Below are positions 10,001 through 19,798 of a stretch of 64,000 bases of DNA, piece after piece. The notes under the pieces were generated by a model. It worked only from the letters and a program-made list of their open reading frames with translations. It was not told the origin of the DNA and did not search any database. Within the stretch, counting starts at the first letter, position 1; each line of letters begins with the position of its first letter. The DNA is from Nocardia cyriacigeorgica. Its GTDB lineage: Bacteria; Actinomycetota; Actinomycetes; Mycobacteriales; Mycobacteriaceae. A program made the position numbers and the translations under genes. The stretch lies in the NCBI RefSeq assembly GCF_010868145.1, contig NZ_JAAGUY010000009.1, forward strand, positions 62,001-126,000, in the 5' to 3' direction.

Positions 10001-10965
10001 CCGATCAGAAGACCTCCTCACCGCGTCAACGCCCGTTCAGCCGGGTGTACCGCTCCGACGTTCGCGCCGCGCGTAGACGTCTTGCGGGGCGGATACGCCG
10101 GACGCCGGTGTTCCACACCACGGTGACAGGCCCGGCTGGTTCGGTGCCGGTCACCCTCAAACTGGAGCATCTGCAGCACGGCGGCACATTCAAGGCGCGC
10201 GGCAGCTTCAACGCGCTGCTGGAATCGGGCGACGATACCGACCATGTCGTCATCGCCTCCGGCGGCAATGCCGGTATCGCGGCCGCCCTCGCCGCCTCCG
10301 CGCTCGGCAAGACATGCACGGTTGTGGTTCCCGAATCGGCGCCGCATACGAAGGTCGCGGCCATGTGGTCCTACGGCGCCGAGGTGCTATGGCACGGCAC
10401 CACCTACGCCGAGGCGTATGGATACGCGAGCGAGCTCGCCGTCGAACACCGCGCACTGCAACTGCATGCCTACGATCTGCCCGCCGTCGTCTCCGGCGCC
10501 GGTGTGGTCGGGCTCGAGATCGAAGAACAAGTGCGCGGCAGGCCACCGGTGCTGGTCGCGGTCGGTGGTGGCGGCCTGGTGGCGGGTATCGCGGCCGCGC
10601 TCGGGCGCAGACAGCGGGTGATCGGGGTCGAGCCGGAAGGCGTGCCGACGCTGCACGCGGCGGTGGCCGCCCGACGCCCGGTCGAGGTCGGCGTGTCGAG
10701 CATCGCCGCGGACGCACTCGGTGCTTCCCGGATCGGCGATATCGCCTTCGATATCGCCCGCCGCTACGACGTGGGATCGGTCCTGGTCACCGATGACGCC
10801 ATCGTCGACGCACGGGAGTACCTGTGGCGAGAGTTCCGCATGGTGGTCGAACTGGCCGGTGCCACAGCGCTGGCGGCGGTGCGCAGCGGGGCGTACGTTC
10901 CCGCGGAGGGGGAGCGGCCGGTCGTCGTGCTCTGCGGCGCGAACACCGACCTCACCACGTTCTAG
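9997..10965 (+). CDS. PLP-dependent threonine/serine ammonia-lyase-type enzyme
   Basis: A 322-residue fold-type II PLP enzyme of the threonine dehydratase/serine racemase group. Lys66 in GGTFKARGSFN is the Schiff-base lysine, SGGNAGIAAALAA binds the substrate carboxylate and VGGGGLVAGIA the PLP phosphate. No C-terminal ACT domain is present, so it is the short catabolic or unregulated form, not biosynthetic IlvA. It is coupled to the CopD-CtaG gene by an ATGA overlap, although no metabolic link is obvious. The true substrate (Thr, Ser or hydroxyaspartate) is not fixed by sequence. Confidence 0.85.
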   Translation: MTDQKTSSPRQRPFSRVYRSDVRAARRRLAGRIRRTPVFHTTVTGPAGSVPVTLKLEHLQHGGTFKARGSFNALLESGDDTDHVVIASGGNAGIAAALAASALGKTCTVVVPESAPHTKVAAMWSYGAEVLWHGTTYAEAYGYASELAVEHRALQLHAYDLPAVVSGAGVVGLEIEEQVRGRPPVLVAVGGGGLVAGIAAALGRRQRVIGVEPEGVPTLHAAVAARRPVEVGVSSIAADALGASRIGDIAFDIARRYDVGSVLVTDDAIVDAREYLWREFRMVVELAGATALAAVRSGAYVPAEGERPVVVLCGANTDLTTF

Positions 10966-11068
10966 TCACGGCGCCGCGATCCTCGCGCGGACGGCGAGCT
11001 CGCTCTGCGGCCCTGTCCAACGGTGTCCGGCGGTCTGCGTGCCGGGCTGCCGACGTGCGGAACATCGG

Positions 11069-11096
11069 TTGTTCACAGCCCCGTGAGTTGTCCACA
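11069..11096 (+). promoter_or_regulatory. pair of DnaA-box-like sites ahead of ssb
   Basis: TTGTCCACA (11088-11096) equals the actinobacterial DnaA box; TTGTTCACA (11069-11077) differs at one base. They are in the same orientation, 19 bases apart, in the 311-base non-coding stretch 180 bases ahead of a single-strand-binding protein gene. Nothing else is seen in that stretch. Function is inferred. Confidence 0.45.
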
Positions 11097-11276
11097 AACG
11101 CGGTTTTCCGACCACTGCCTTCGCCGGTTCCAGCGCATTCTGGAGGCGTCGCTCGCGGTGGCCTTCTCGGCTGGAGGTGAATGCGGGCCCCGGCCATCGG
11201 GTTCCGCGACGTTCGTGAGGGCGCGGGCCCGGACAGGCTGTCCGGCCGGATCGGTGTCGACGAAGGGGTGGAGAAA

Positions 11277-11792
11277 ATGTACGAGGCGATTACGACCATC
11301 GTGGGGACCGTGCTCACGCAGCCGATCGTCCGGGAAGTGTCCGGCGGTGAGAAAGTGCTGACCTTCCGGATGGTGAGCAACGCGCGCAGGCTCGACCACA
11401 GCACCGGCGAGTGGATCGATGGCGGGACGTTGTTCCTGACCGTCAGCTGCTGGCGCAAGCTGGTCGCAGGCGTGGACGCCTCCATCGGCCGGGGCGATCC
11501 GATCATCGCGCACGGCCAGCTGCGGACCAATGAGTACCGCACTCGTGACGGCGCCGAGCGGCGTGATCTGGAGATGCGCGCAAGCGCGGTCGGCCCCGAT
11601 CTGTCCAGGTGCACCGCACAGGTGCACCGCTGGCGCCAGGCCGCGAACACCGCGGCGGCCGGGATGGGGAATACTGCTGGTCACTCAGGCGCTGATGGTC
11701 GAGAGCACGGGGGTGACGGGCAGCAGGTGGACGCGGATATCTCCGCGCAAGCACCGCCCCGGACTCCCGACCACGAACCCGTCGACGCCTGA
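11277..11792 (+). CDS. ssb2: single-stranded DNA-binding protein, second paralogue
   Basis: A 171-residue OB-fold protein. The fold covers residues about 1-110 (GTVLTQPIVREV, FRMVSNARR, WRKLVAGVDASIGRGDPIIAHGQL) and is followed by a polar Gly/Ala/Asp-rich tail. That tail lacks the acidic DDDIPF-type end that docks repair proteins in the main SSB, as in the second SSB of mycobacteria. An ATG with GTGGAG at four bases is chosen. It lies upstream of ettA, as in M. tuberculosis (Rv2478c-Rv2477c). Probably a condition-specific or competence/repair SSB. Confidence 0.85.
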   Translation: MYEAITTIVGTVLTQPIVREVSGGEKVLTFRMVSNARRLDHSTGEWIDGGTLFLTVSCWRKLVAGVDASIGRGDPIIAHGQLRTNEYRTRDGAERRDLEMRASAVGPDLSRCTAQVHRWRQAANTAAAGMGNTAGHSGADGREHGGDGQQVDADISAQAPPRTPDHEPVDA

Positions 11793-11864
11793 CGCGGCTG
11801 CGCGCTGAACGCAGGCGCTGGCTCTGCTTCGATCCGTCATTCCTCGCACCGATAGGCTTTCCCC

Positions 11865-13541
11865 ATGGCTGAGTTCATTTACCAGATGAAGAAGGTTCGT
11901 AAGGCGCACGGCGACAAGGTCGTGCTCGACGATGTCACCTTGAACTTCCTTCCCGGCGCCAAGATCGGTGTCGTCGGGCCGAACGGCGCCGGTAAATCCA
12001 GCGTGCTGAAGATCATGGCCGGCCTGGATCAGCCGAACAACGGTGACGCGTTCCTCGCCCCTGGCGCGACCGTCGGCATCCTGCAGCAGGAGCCGCCGCT
12101 CAACGAGGAGAAGACGGTGCGCGGCAACGTCGAGGAGGGCCTCGGCGAGGTCAAGGTCAAGCTCGACCGCTTCAACGAGATCGCCGAACTCATGGCCACC
12201 GACTACTCGGACGAGCTCATGGAAGAGATGGGCAAGCTCCAGGAGTACCTCGACCACGCCGACGCCTGGGATATCGACTCTCAGCTCGAGCAGGCCATGG
12301 ACGCGTTGCGCTGCCCACCGCCGGAGGAGCCGGTCACCAACCTCTCCGGTGGTGAGCGCCGCCGCGTCGCGCTGTGCAAGCTGCTGCTGAGCAAGCCCGA
12401 CCTGCTGCTGCTGGACGAGCCGACCAACCACCTCGACGCGGAGAGCGTGCTCTGGCTCGAGCAGCACCTGGCCTCCTACGCGGGTGCCGTGCTCGCCGTC
12501 ACACACGACCGGTACTTCCTCGACAATGTCGCGCAATGGATCCTCGAGCTGGACCGCGGCCGGGCCTACCCGTATGAGGGCAACTACTCCACCTACCTGG
12601 AGAAGAAGGCTCAGCGCCTGGAGGTGCAGGGTAAGAAGGACCAGAAGCTGCAGAAGCGACTCAAGGACGAGCTCGCGTGGGTGCGTTCCGGCGCCAAGGC
12701 GCGCCAGGCCAAGAACAAGGCGCGTCTTGGCCGCTACGAGGAAATGGCGGCCGAGGCCGAGAAGCACAGGAAGTTGGACTTCGAGGAGATCCAGATTCCG
12801 GCCGGCCCGCGTCTGGGCAACGTGGTGGTCGAGGTGGAGCACCTGGACAAGGGTTTCGGCGATCGCCAGCTGATCAAGGATCTGTCGTTCACGTTGCCGC
12901 GTAACGGCATTGTCGGCGTCATCGGCCCCAACGGTGTCGGTAAGACCACGCTGTTCAAGACCATCGTCGGCCTGGAGCAGCCCGACAGCGGTGAGGTGAA
13001 GGTCGGCGAGACGGTCAAACTGAGCTACGTCGACCAGAACCGCGCGGGCATCGACCCGAAGAAGAACGTCTGGCAGGTCGTCTCCGACGGGCTGGACTTC
13101 ATCGAGGTCGGCAACCAGGAGATGCCCTCGCGCGCCTACGTGAGTGCTTTCGGCTTCAAGGGCCCGGACCAGCAGAAGCCGGCCGGGGTGCTCTCCGGTG
13201 GTGAACGCAACCGGCTCAACCTGGCGCTGACGCTCAAGCAAGGCGGCAACCTGATCCTGCTCGACGAGCCGACCAACGACCTGGATGTCGAGACGCTGAG
13301 CTCGCTGGAGAACGCGCTCGAGCAGTTCCCCGGTTGCGCCGTGGTCATCTCCCACGACCGCTGGTTCCTCGACCGCACCTGCACCCACATCCTGGCGTGG
13401 GAAGGCGATGCCGACAACGACGCGAAGTGGTTCTGGTTCGAGGGCAACTTCGAAGCGTACGAGGCGAACAAGATCGAGCGGCTCGGGCCCGAGGCCGCCC
13501 GGCCGCATCGCGTCACCCACCGGAAGCTGACTCGCGGGTAA
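11865..13541 (+). CDS. ettA: ABC-F protein, energy-dependent translational throttle EttA
   Basis: A 558-residue soluble ABC-F ATPase. It has two nucleotide-binding domains with Walker A GPNGAGKSS (about residue 39) and GPNGVGKTT (about 355), two LSGGER signatures, LLDEPTNHLD and LLDEPTNDLD Walker B segments, and between them the charged P-site tRNA-interaction helices (about 245-310). The length and the arm lacking C-terminal extensions fit EttA. It binds the ribosomal E site and gates the first peptide bond according to ATP level. TAGGCT lies six bases before the ATG, so the message is probably leaderless. Confidence 0.95.
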   Translation: MAEFIYQMKKVRKAHGDKVVLDDVTLNFLPGAKIGVVGPNGAGKSSVLKIMAGLDQPNNGDAFLAPGATVGILQQEPPLNEEKTVRGNVEEGLGEVKVKLDRFNEIAELMATDYSDELMEEMGKLQEYLDHADAWDIDSQLEQAMDALRCPPPEEPVTNLSGGERRRVALCKLLLSKPDLLLLDEPTNHLDAESVLWLEQHLASYAGAVLAVTHDRYFLDNVAQWILELDRGRAYPYEGNYSTYLEKKAQRLEVQGKKDQKLQKRLKDELAWVRSGAKARQAKNKARLGRYEEMAAEAEKHRKLDFEEIQIPAGPRLGNVVVEVEHLDKGFGDRQLIKDLSFTLPRNGIVGVIGPNGVGKTTLFKTIVGLEQPDSGEVKVGETVKLSYVDQNRAGIDPKKNVWQVVSDGLDFIEVGNQEMPSRAYVSAFGFKGPDQQKPAGVLSGGERNRLNLALTLKQGGNLILLDEPTNDLDVETLSSLENALEQFPGCAVVISHDRWFLDRTCTHILAWEGDADNDAKWFWFEGNFEAYEANKIERLGPEAARPHRVTHRKLTRG

Positions 13542-13638
13542 CCGCAAAGCTTTTGCCCACACGCCTCGGGTGCGGGACTAGTGTCGAGACCGGCGTCACT
13601 TTGTTGCGGAACCGAATCCGAGGGAGTTGGCGAAAAAA

Positions 13639-16600
13639 ATGACGGTCTCGTCCGAATTGTCCAGTGCGGCGTGGGTCGCGGGGCTGCCGCAACCATTGCG
13701 CGGCGACCTCGCCGCCCTGGAAGAGGCATACTTCCGCCACGTCGACGCGGGCGATGTGGACTGCGCGATCACCGGAATCACCCAGATCTTCCGCAGGCAT
13801 CTGGAGCTGGCGATGACTCGCATTCCGGGCCGGGCCCTCGTCCGGGTGTATCACCCCGACGACGGGTCCGGCCTCGGTGCTGCGGTCCAGGTGGTCACCG
13901 ACGATATGCCCCTGCTGGTCGAGTCGATCACCTCGTCGCTGAGCCGGATGGGGGTCAGCGTCAGCGAGGTGATCCATCCGATCTTCGAGATCGAGCGCGC
14001 CGCCGACGGCAGGCTGATCGACGCCAAACCCCATGAGGTCGACGCCAACGGCGGCGGTGGATTGCGGGAAAGCTGGATGCATCTGCAATTGCATCCCTCG
14101 ACGAGTCGTGCGGTGCTCGACCGGGTCGAGTCGTCGATGCCGGACGTGGTGGCGGATGTGCGGCAGGTCATCGGCGATACGGCCGCCATCCGGGCGGCGC
14201 AGAGCACGCTGGCCGACGAACTCGACCGCGCGGGTGCCTCCGGGACCGCACCCTTCTCCTCGGTCGATCTGACCGATTGCGCGAATCTGTTGCGCTGGTT
14301 GGCAAGTGGACACTTCACCGTGCTCGGCTACGCCCGCTACCGCACGGTCTCCGATGCTGCGGTCGCGTCCGAGGTCGTGTCGGACTCCTGCCTCGGGGTG
14401 TTGCGCCCGGGGGTCGGCACGGATTTCGATGTCCCTGTGACCAGCGGTGAACAGTCGCTGCTGATGCTCACCCAGGGCCTCGTACCGGCTACTGTGCATC
14501 GCTCGGTGTATCCGTATTTCATCGGCGTTGCCGACCTCGATGCCACCGGCGCGGTGGTCGGCCAGCATTTGTTCATCGGTGTTTTCACCGTCACCGCCGT
14601 GCATGAAAACGTGCTCGACATCCCAGTGATCTCGCGCCGGGTGCGGTCGGTGATCGAGGACAGCGGATTCGACCTGGATTCGTTCTCCGGACAGGGGATG
14701 CTCGAGGTCATCCAGTCGTTCCCGCGCACCGAGCTGTTCTCCTCCGATACCGAGACCCTGCGCCGGACCGCCACCGCGGTGCTGAACGTCAGTCTGCGCA
14801 GGCAGGTGCGGTTGTTCATGCGCGCGGACGGCTTCGGCCGGTTCGTCGCGTGCATGGTGTATCTGCCCCGTGACCGCTACACCACTGCGGTGCGCCTGGA
14901 AATGCAGGAGATCCTGGTCCGGGAGCTGGGTGGTGTGTCCATCGACTATTCGGCGCGGGTAAGCGAAAGTGAGCTCGCCAGTGTGTATTTCACGGTGCGC
15001 ATGCCGGGATCCGAAGCGGGCACCCGGGCGCAGATGCCGATGGTGGCCGACACCTCCGAGGACAATAGGCTGCGCATCCAGCGCCTGCTCGACGCGGCCA
15101 GCCACACCTGGGACGACCACCTCGACGACGCGGTCAGCACCTCGACGGTGCTCGACCCCGGTGTGGTCGACCGCTACACCGAAGCATTCCCCGAGGGCTA
15201 CAAGCAGGATTTCGAGCCCGCAAGGGCGCTGGCCGACATCGCGCGGCTGGAGCAGCTGACCGAAGGCGATATCGATCAGTACCTCTACCGCCAGCCCGGC
15301 GCGGCGCCGGGATCGTGGCGGTTCAGCCTCTACATCGGCGGCACCGGGGTGTCGCTGAGCCAGGTGCTGCCGGTCCTGCAGAGCCTCGGTGTCGAGGTGG
15401 TCGACGAACGCCCATACCAGATCCAGCTCGAGACGGCGAAGGGCGAAGCGGCAGCCGAACGCTGGATTTATGACTTCGGACTGTTGGCCCGCCCCGAGCT
15501 GCTGCGTAGCGCGCTGGACGGGGACCTCGACGCCGAACTCCTGGAATCGGCGGCCCGATCGGATGTGGTCGATGCCAGGACGCGTGGGCTCCGTGCGCGG
15601 TTCGTCGAGGCCTTCGCCGCCGTCTGGTATGGCCGTGCCGAAGCCGACGGGCTGAACGAACTGGTGTTGCGCGCTCGGATGCCGTGGCGCGAGGTGGCCA
15701 TCCTGCGTACCTATGCGCGCTACCTGCAGCAGGCCGGGTTCCCGTACAGCCAGGCCAATATCGCCCGCGTACTGCTCAGCTATCCGGAGGCAGCGCGACT
15801 GTTCGCCGAGCTGTTCGCGGCCAGGTTCGATCCCGACGCTCACTCCGCCGAACGGGCCGCCGAGCTCGAAGCGGAGGTACGCGGCCGGATCGATCAAGTG
15901 GTGAGCCTGGACGCAGACCGCATCCTGCGTGCGATCCTCGGTCTGATCGCGGCAACGCTGCGCACGAACTACTACGTCACCGACACCGACGGGCTCGCGC
16001 GTGACTACATCTCGATGAAGGTCGAGCCGCGCGAGATCGCCGAATTGCCCAAGCCACGGCCACAATTCGAGATCTTCGTGTATTCGCCGCGGGTGGAGGG
16101 TGTGCATCTGCGGTTCGGTGCGGTGGCGCGTGGTGGTTTGCGCTGGTCGGATCGGTTGGAGGATTTCCGGACCGAGATTCTCGGTCTGGTGAAGGCGCAG
16201 GCGGTCAAGAACGCGGTGATCGTTCCGGTGGGCGCCAAGGGTGGCTTTGTCGTGAAGCAGCCTCCGGCGGCCACGGCCGATCCCGGAGTGGATCGTCAGG
16301 CGCTGGGAGCCGAAGGCGTCGCGTGCTACCGGACTTTCATCTCCGGCCTGCTGGACGTCACCGACAACGTCGACCTGACGACCGGTGCGGTGCTGCCACC
16401 GGCGCGGGTAGTGCGCCGCGACCCCGATGACACCTATCTGGTGGTGGCAGCCGACAAGGGCACCGCGACCTTCTCCGATGTGGCCAACGAGGTGGCCAAG
16501 AGCTATGGCTTCTGGCTCGGTGATGCGTTCGCTTCGGGTGGTTCGGCGGGCTATGACCACAAGGCGATGGGGATTACGGCAAGGGGTGCTTGGGAGAGTG

Positions 16601-18573
16601 TGAAGCGGCACTTCCAGGAGATGGGGATCGACACCCAGGCCGAGGATTTCACGGTTGTCGGTGTGGGTGATATGAGTGGTGATGTGTTCGGTAACGGCAT
16701 GTTGTTGTCCGAGCACATTCGTCTGGTGGCGGCGTTCGACCACCGGCATATCTTCTTGGATCCGAGTCCGGATGCGGCGTCTTCGTACGTTGAGCGGAGG
16801 CGGATGTTCGACCTGCCGCGCTCGTCCTGGGCTGATTACGACACCTCGAAGATCAGCGAGGGCGGCGGCGTCTGGGACCGGACGGTGAAGTCGGTGCCGA
16901 TCAGCGCACAGGCGCGCCTGGCGCTCGGCCTCGCCGACGACGTGACCGCTCTGTCTCCGCCGGAGCTGGTCCGCGCCATCCTGCTCGCCCCGGCGCAACT
17001 GCTCTGGAACGGCGGCATCGGCACCTACATCAAAGCCAGTACCGAATCCAATGCCGACGTCGGCGACAAATCCAATGATCTGGTGCGCGTCAACGGAAAC
17101 CAGCTGCGCGTCAACGTCATCGGCGAGGGCGGCAATCTCGGCGCCACCGCACTCGGTCGAATCGAGTTCTGCCGCAACGGCGGCAAGATGAACACCGATG
17201 CCCTCGACAACTCCGCGGGCGTGGACTGCTCCGACCACGAGGTCAATATCAAGGTCCTACTCGACGGTGTGGTGAGCGGCGGCCTGTTGCCCGAATCCGA
17301 ACGCAACCCGCTGCTCGCCTCGATGACCGACGAGGTCGCGTACATGGTGTTGCGCGACAACGTTTCCCAGAACTTCCTGATGGGCATCTCACGGTCGGAC
17401 GCGCCGCGCATGCTGAATGTGCACCGCCGGGTGATCGAGGGGCTCGAGGAGAGTCGGGGCCTCGACCGGGAACTCGAGGCCTTGCCGTCGGATCCGGAGA
17501 TGAAGCGCAGGCATGAGGAAGGCGCCGGGCTGGCCTCGCCGGAGCTGGCGAACCTGATGGCCCATGTGAAGCTCGCGCTCAAGGGTGATCTGCTCGACTC
17601 CGACCTGCCGGACATGGTGTACTTCGCCACTCGGCTGCCCGACTACTTCCCGACGCCACTGCGGGGTCGCTTCGGTACCGCCATCAAGAAACATCGGCTG
17701 CGCCGGGAAATCCTCACCACCATGATCGTGAACGAAGTGGTCGACTATGGCGGGATCACCTACGCGCATCGGCTGAACGAGGAGGTCGGCGCCACCGCCA
17801 GCGATTCGGTACGCGCGTTCACGGCCGTCACCGAGATCTTCGGACTGCACGATATCTGGGCCAGGATCCGCGCCGCCGATATCTCGGTGGCATTGCGCGA
17901 CGAGCTGGAGCTGGAAACGAAGCGCACCCTGGACCGGGCGTCGCGCTGGTTGCTGACCAACCGCCCGCAGCCGATCGCGGTCGGCGCCGAGGTCAACCGG
18001 TACAGCCGCGGCGTGCGTGAACTTGCGCCGAAGGTACCCGCCTGGCTGCGCGGTCACCATGTCGCGACGCTGACCGATCAGAGCGCCGAGCTCATCGCCC
18101 GCGGAGCGCCCACCGACCTGTCGACCGAGGTCTTCGGGCTGCTGAATCTGTTCCCGCTGCTCGACGTCATCGATATCGCCGATATCACCGACCGCACCGG
18201 CGATGAGGTGGGTGCGCTGTACTACGCGCTCAACGAGCATCTGAAGATCGATTGGCTGCTCGAGGCGGTCAGCCACCTCGAACGCGGCGACCGCTGGCAC
18301 GCGTTGGCCAGGCTCGCGCTTCGCGACGATATGTACAGCTCACTGCGTTCGCTCACCCTCGATGTGCTCTCCGGTGGCGACCCGGAAGAGACCGCGGACG
18401 AGAAGATTGCATACTGGGAGTCGAAGAATCAGTCCCGGCTCGGGCGTGCCCGAGCCGCGCTGTCGGAGTTGTTCGAGTCCGGAACCCACGATCTGGCCAC
18501 GTTGTCGGTCGCCGCGCGGCAGGTGCGCAGCATGGTGAGTGGGGCGGGCACCCAGTCGGAGGTATCACGGTGA
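13639..18573 (+). CDS. gdh: large NAD-specific glutamate dehydrogenase
   Basis: A 1644-residue enzyme of the L_180 class: a long regulatory N-terminal half with ACT-like segments (about 1-700), then the catalytic region with RFGAVARGGLRWSDR, KAQAVKNAVIVPVGAKGGF and an NAD-binding part near residue 1100 (GDMSGDVFGNGML). It deaminates glutamate to 2-oxoglutarate, mainly for catabolism. In mycobacteria it is restrained by the FHA protein GarA when GarA is unphosphorylated. The ATG is chosen over a TTG four codons earlier because AGGGAG would touch the TTG. The stop overlaps the next gene's GTG. Confidence 0.95.
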   Translation: MTVSSELSSAAWVAGLPQPLRGDLAALEEAYFRHVDAGDVDCAITGITQIFRRHLELAMTRIPGRALVRVYHPDDGSGLGAAVQVVTDDMPLLVESITSSLSRMGVSVSEVIHPIFEIERAADGRLIDAKPHEVDANGGGGLRESWMHLQLHPSTSRAVLDRVESSMPDVVADVRQVIGDTAAIRAAQSTLADELDRAGASGTAPFSSVDLTDCANLLRWLASGHFTVLGYARYRTVSDAAVASEVVSDSCLGVLRPGVGTDFDVPVTSGEQSLLMLTQGLVPATVHRSVYPYFIGVADLDATGAVVGQHLFIGVFTVTAVHENVLDIPVISRRVRSVIEDSGFDLDSFSGQGMLEVIQSFPRTELFSSDTETLRRTATAVLNVSLRRQVRLFMRADGFGRFVACMVYLPRDRYTTAVRLEMQEILVRELGGVSIDYSARVSESELASVYFTVRMPGSEAGTRAQMPMVADTSEDNRLRIQRLLDAASHTWDDHLDDAVSTSTVLDPGVVDRYTEAFPEGYKQDFEPARALADIARLEQLTEGDIDQYLYRQPGAAPGSWRFSLYIGGTGVSLSQVLPVLQSLGVEVVDERPYQIQLETAKGEAAAERWIYDFGLLARPELLRSALDGDLDAELLESAARSDVVDARTRGLRARFVEAFAAVWYGRAEADGLNELVLRARMPWREVAILRTYARYLQQAGFPYSQANIARVLLSYPEAARLFAELFAARFDPDAHSAERAAELEAEVRGRIDQVVSLDADRILRAILGLIAATLRTNYYVTDTDGLARDYISMKVEPREIAELPKPRPQFEIFVYSPRVEGVHLRFGAVARGGLRWSDRLEDFRTEILGLVKAQAVKNAVIVPVGAKGGFVVKQPPAATADPGVDRQALGAEGVACYRTFISGLLDVTDNVDLTTGAVLPPARVVRRDPDDTYLVVAADKGTATFSDVANEVAKSYGFWLGDAFASGGSAGYDHKAMGITARGAWESVKRHFQEMGIDTQAEDFTVVGVGDMSGDVFGNGMLLSEHIRLVAAFDHRHIFLDPSPDAASSYVERRRMFDLPRSSWADYDTSKISEGGGVWDRTVKSVPISAQARLALGLADDVTALSPPELVRAILLAPAQLLWNGGIGTYIKASTESNADVGDKSNDLVRVNGNQLRVNVIGEGGNLGATALGRIEFCRNGGKMNTDALDNSAGVDCSDHEVNIKVLLDGVVSGGLLPESERNPLLASMTDEVAYMVLRDNVSQNFLMGISRSDAPRMLNVHRRVIEGLEESRGLDRELEALPSDPEMKRRHEEGAGLASPELANLMAHVKLALKGDLLDSDLPDMVYFATRLPDYFPTPLRGRFGTAIKKHRLRREILTTMIVNEVVDYGGITYAHRLNEEVGATASDSVRAFTAVTEIFGLHDIWARIRAADISVALRDELELETKRTLDRASRWLLTNRPQPIAVGAEVNRYSRGVRELAPKVPAWLRGHHVATLTDQSAELIARGAPTDLSTEVFGLLNLFPLLDVIDIADITDRTGDEVGALYYALNEHLKIDWLLEAVSHLERGDRWHALARLALRDDMYSSLRSLTLDVLSGGDPEETADEKIAYWESKNQSRLGRARAALSELFESGTHDLATLSVAARQVRSMVSGAGTQSEVSR

Positions 18574-19043
18574 CAAGTGTCGGATCGCTGAACGGCAGCC
18601 TGAAAGCGAACGACACGGTCGCGTTGCCCAAGCGGTTCCACGCCAAGGTCGACATCCGATGGTCGGATATGGATGCATTCCAGCACGTCAACCACGCGCG
18701 GATGGTGACACTGCTCGAAGAGGCGCGTATCCCGTGGCTGTTCGAGGACGACCGTCCCACCGCTGCCCTGCGGCAGGGCTGCGTGCTGGCCGATCTGCAT
18801 GTCCGCTACCGCGGCCAGCTCCGGCACGATGACACCCCGCTCGATATCGCGATGTGGATCGAGCAGTTGCGTGCGGTCGACTTCACGGTCGCCTACGAGG
18901 TGCGGGCCGCGGGCGCTGCGCCGGATTCACCGCCCGCGGTGATCGCGTCGACCCAGTTGGCCGCCTTCGATATGGACACCCAGCGGCTGCGCAGGCTGAC
19001 CGCAGACGAGCGCGACTATCTGTCGCAGTGGATGGGTGAGTGA
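18570..19043 (+). CDS. acyl-CoA thioesterase, hotdog fold (4HBT type)
   Basis: A 157-residue single hotdog domain. IRWSDMDAFQHVNHARMVTLLEEAR near residues 30-55 carries the Asp and the HVN motif of the 4-hydroxybenzoyl-CoA thioesterase family. It hydrolyses an acyl-CoA of unknown chain. The GTG start overlaps the gdh stop (GTGA), giving translational coupling; the same pair is adjacent in M. tuberculosis (Rv2476c-Rv2475c). Length and motif are complete. Confidence 0.85.
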   Translation: MTSVGSLNGSLKANDTVALPKRFHAKVDIRWSDMDAFQHVNHARMVTLLEEARIPWLFEDDRPTAALRQGCVLADLHVRYRGQLRHDDTPLDIAMWIEQLRAVDFTVAYEVRAAGAAPDSPPAVIASTQLAAFDMDTQRLRRLTADERDYLSQWMGE

Positions 19044-19070
19044 TTCGCGCGCGGTGATCGTCGGTCTGTG

Positions 19071-19736
19071 ATGTCCGAACAACGGGTGCTGTACGTCGGC
19101 GACCCGGCCGAGCGCGAGAACCTCGCGACCTTCCTCGGCCGGGCCATCCGGTTGGATCCCGCGGTGGTGGTGCGGTTGCGCCGCCGCGGTGAGCGGTGGG
19201 TGTCGGCCTGGGTGGCGACGGGGTTCGAGACGCTTGCCGCGCGGACGGTGGTCGCCGAACTCGGTGTCGACGACGTCACCGTCGGCGCCGACACGGTGCT
19301 GGCAGGCCTCGCGTCCGGCAGCCCGATCGATCTCGGCTACTCCATGGATTCGGCCTGGCGCGGTGCGCTGCCGCCGGATACCGGCTTCACCCATATCGAC
19401 GATGTGCCCGCCCGAACCCTGGTCGAACTTGCCGAGCAGGGCGCGGATCTGGCCAAGGAACACGGTTCCGGACACGGCCCGCCCGCCTCGCTGTTGGACC
19501 AGACGGTGCTCACCGTCTCCGGCGACGTGGCGCAGGTACAGGTGCCGATGCGCGTCGTGTTTGCCCTGACCGCAATGGATTTCATCCCACACTCGGGCGA
19601 GCGTGCCGACTCGCGCCGCATCCCGCCCGCCGAGATCGTTCGAGTCCGCGCCAGCAATACCTGGCTGCGGATCGACGCCCGCTACGGTTCGGTCGCCCGC
19701 CGTCTCGGCGGTGGGCTGCCCCTCACCCCGCGCTGA
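19071..19736 (+). CDS. conserved actinobacterial protein of unknown function
   Basis: A 221-residue soluble protein without signal peptide or membrane helix and with no motif I can tie to a reaction. It follows the thioesterase by 27 bases, the place of Rv2474c in M. tuberculosis, so it is probably the orthologue and co-transcribed with gdh. A GTG directly before the ATG could also be the start; neither has a strong ribosome site. The middle part is rich in acidic and small residues. Confidence 0.7.
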   Translation: MSEQRVLYVGDPAERENLATFLGRAIRLDPAVVVRLRRRGERWVSAWVATGFETLAARTVVAELGVDDVTVGADTVLAGLASGSPIDLGYSMDSAWRGALPPDTGFTHIDDVPARTLVELAEQGADLAKEHGSGHGPPASLLDQTVLTVSGDVAQVQVPMRVVFALTAMDFIPHSGERADSRRIPPAEIVRVRASNTWLRIDARYGSVARRLGGGLPLTPR

Positions 19737-19798
19737 GCGAGGCGCGGGGCGGCGGACCGGTTCGCGACGTCGCCGGCCGCGCGCCCCGCACGGCTGCC

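Noticed and set aside
8210..10021. Open frame of 603 codons on the minus strand
   Set aside because: Antisense to the CopD-CtaG gene; low-complexity His/Gln/Arg translation.
11685..13562. Open frame of 625 codons on the minus strand
   Set aside because: Antisense to ettA; the Leu/Val-rich composition mirrors ettA codon bias.
13513..17238. Open frame of 1241 codons on the minus strand
   Set aside because: It is the exact antisense of gdh, whose product matches a known enzyme over its full length. Its translation is rich in His, Arg and Asp, as antisense of GC-rich genes usually is.
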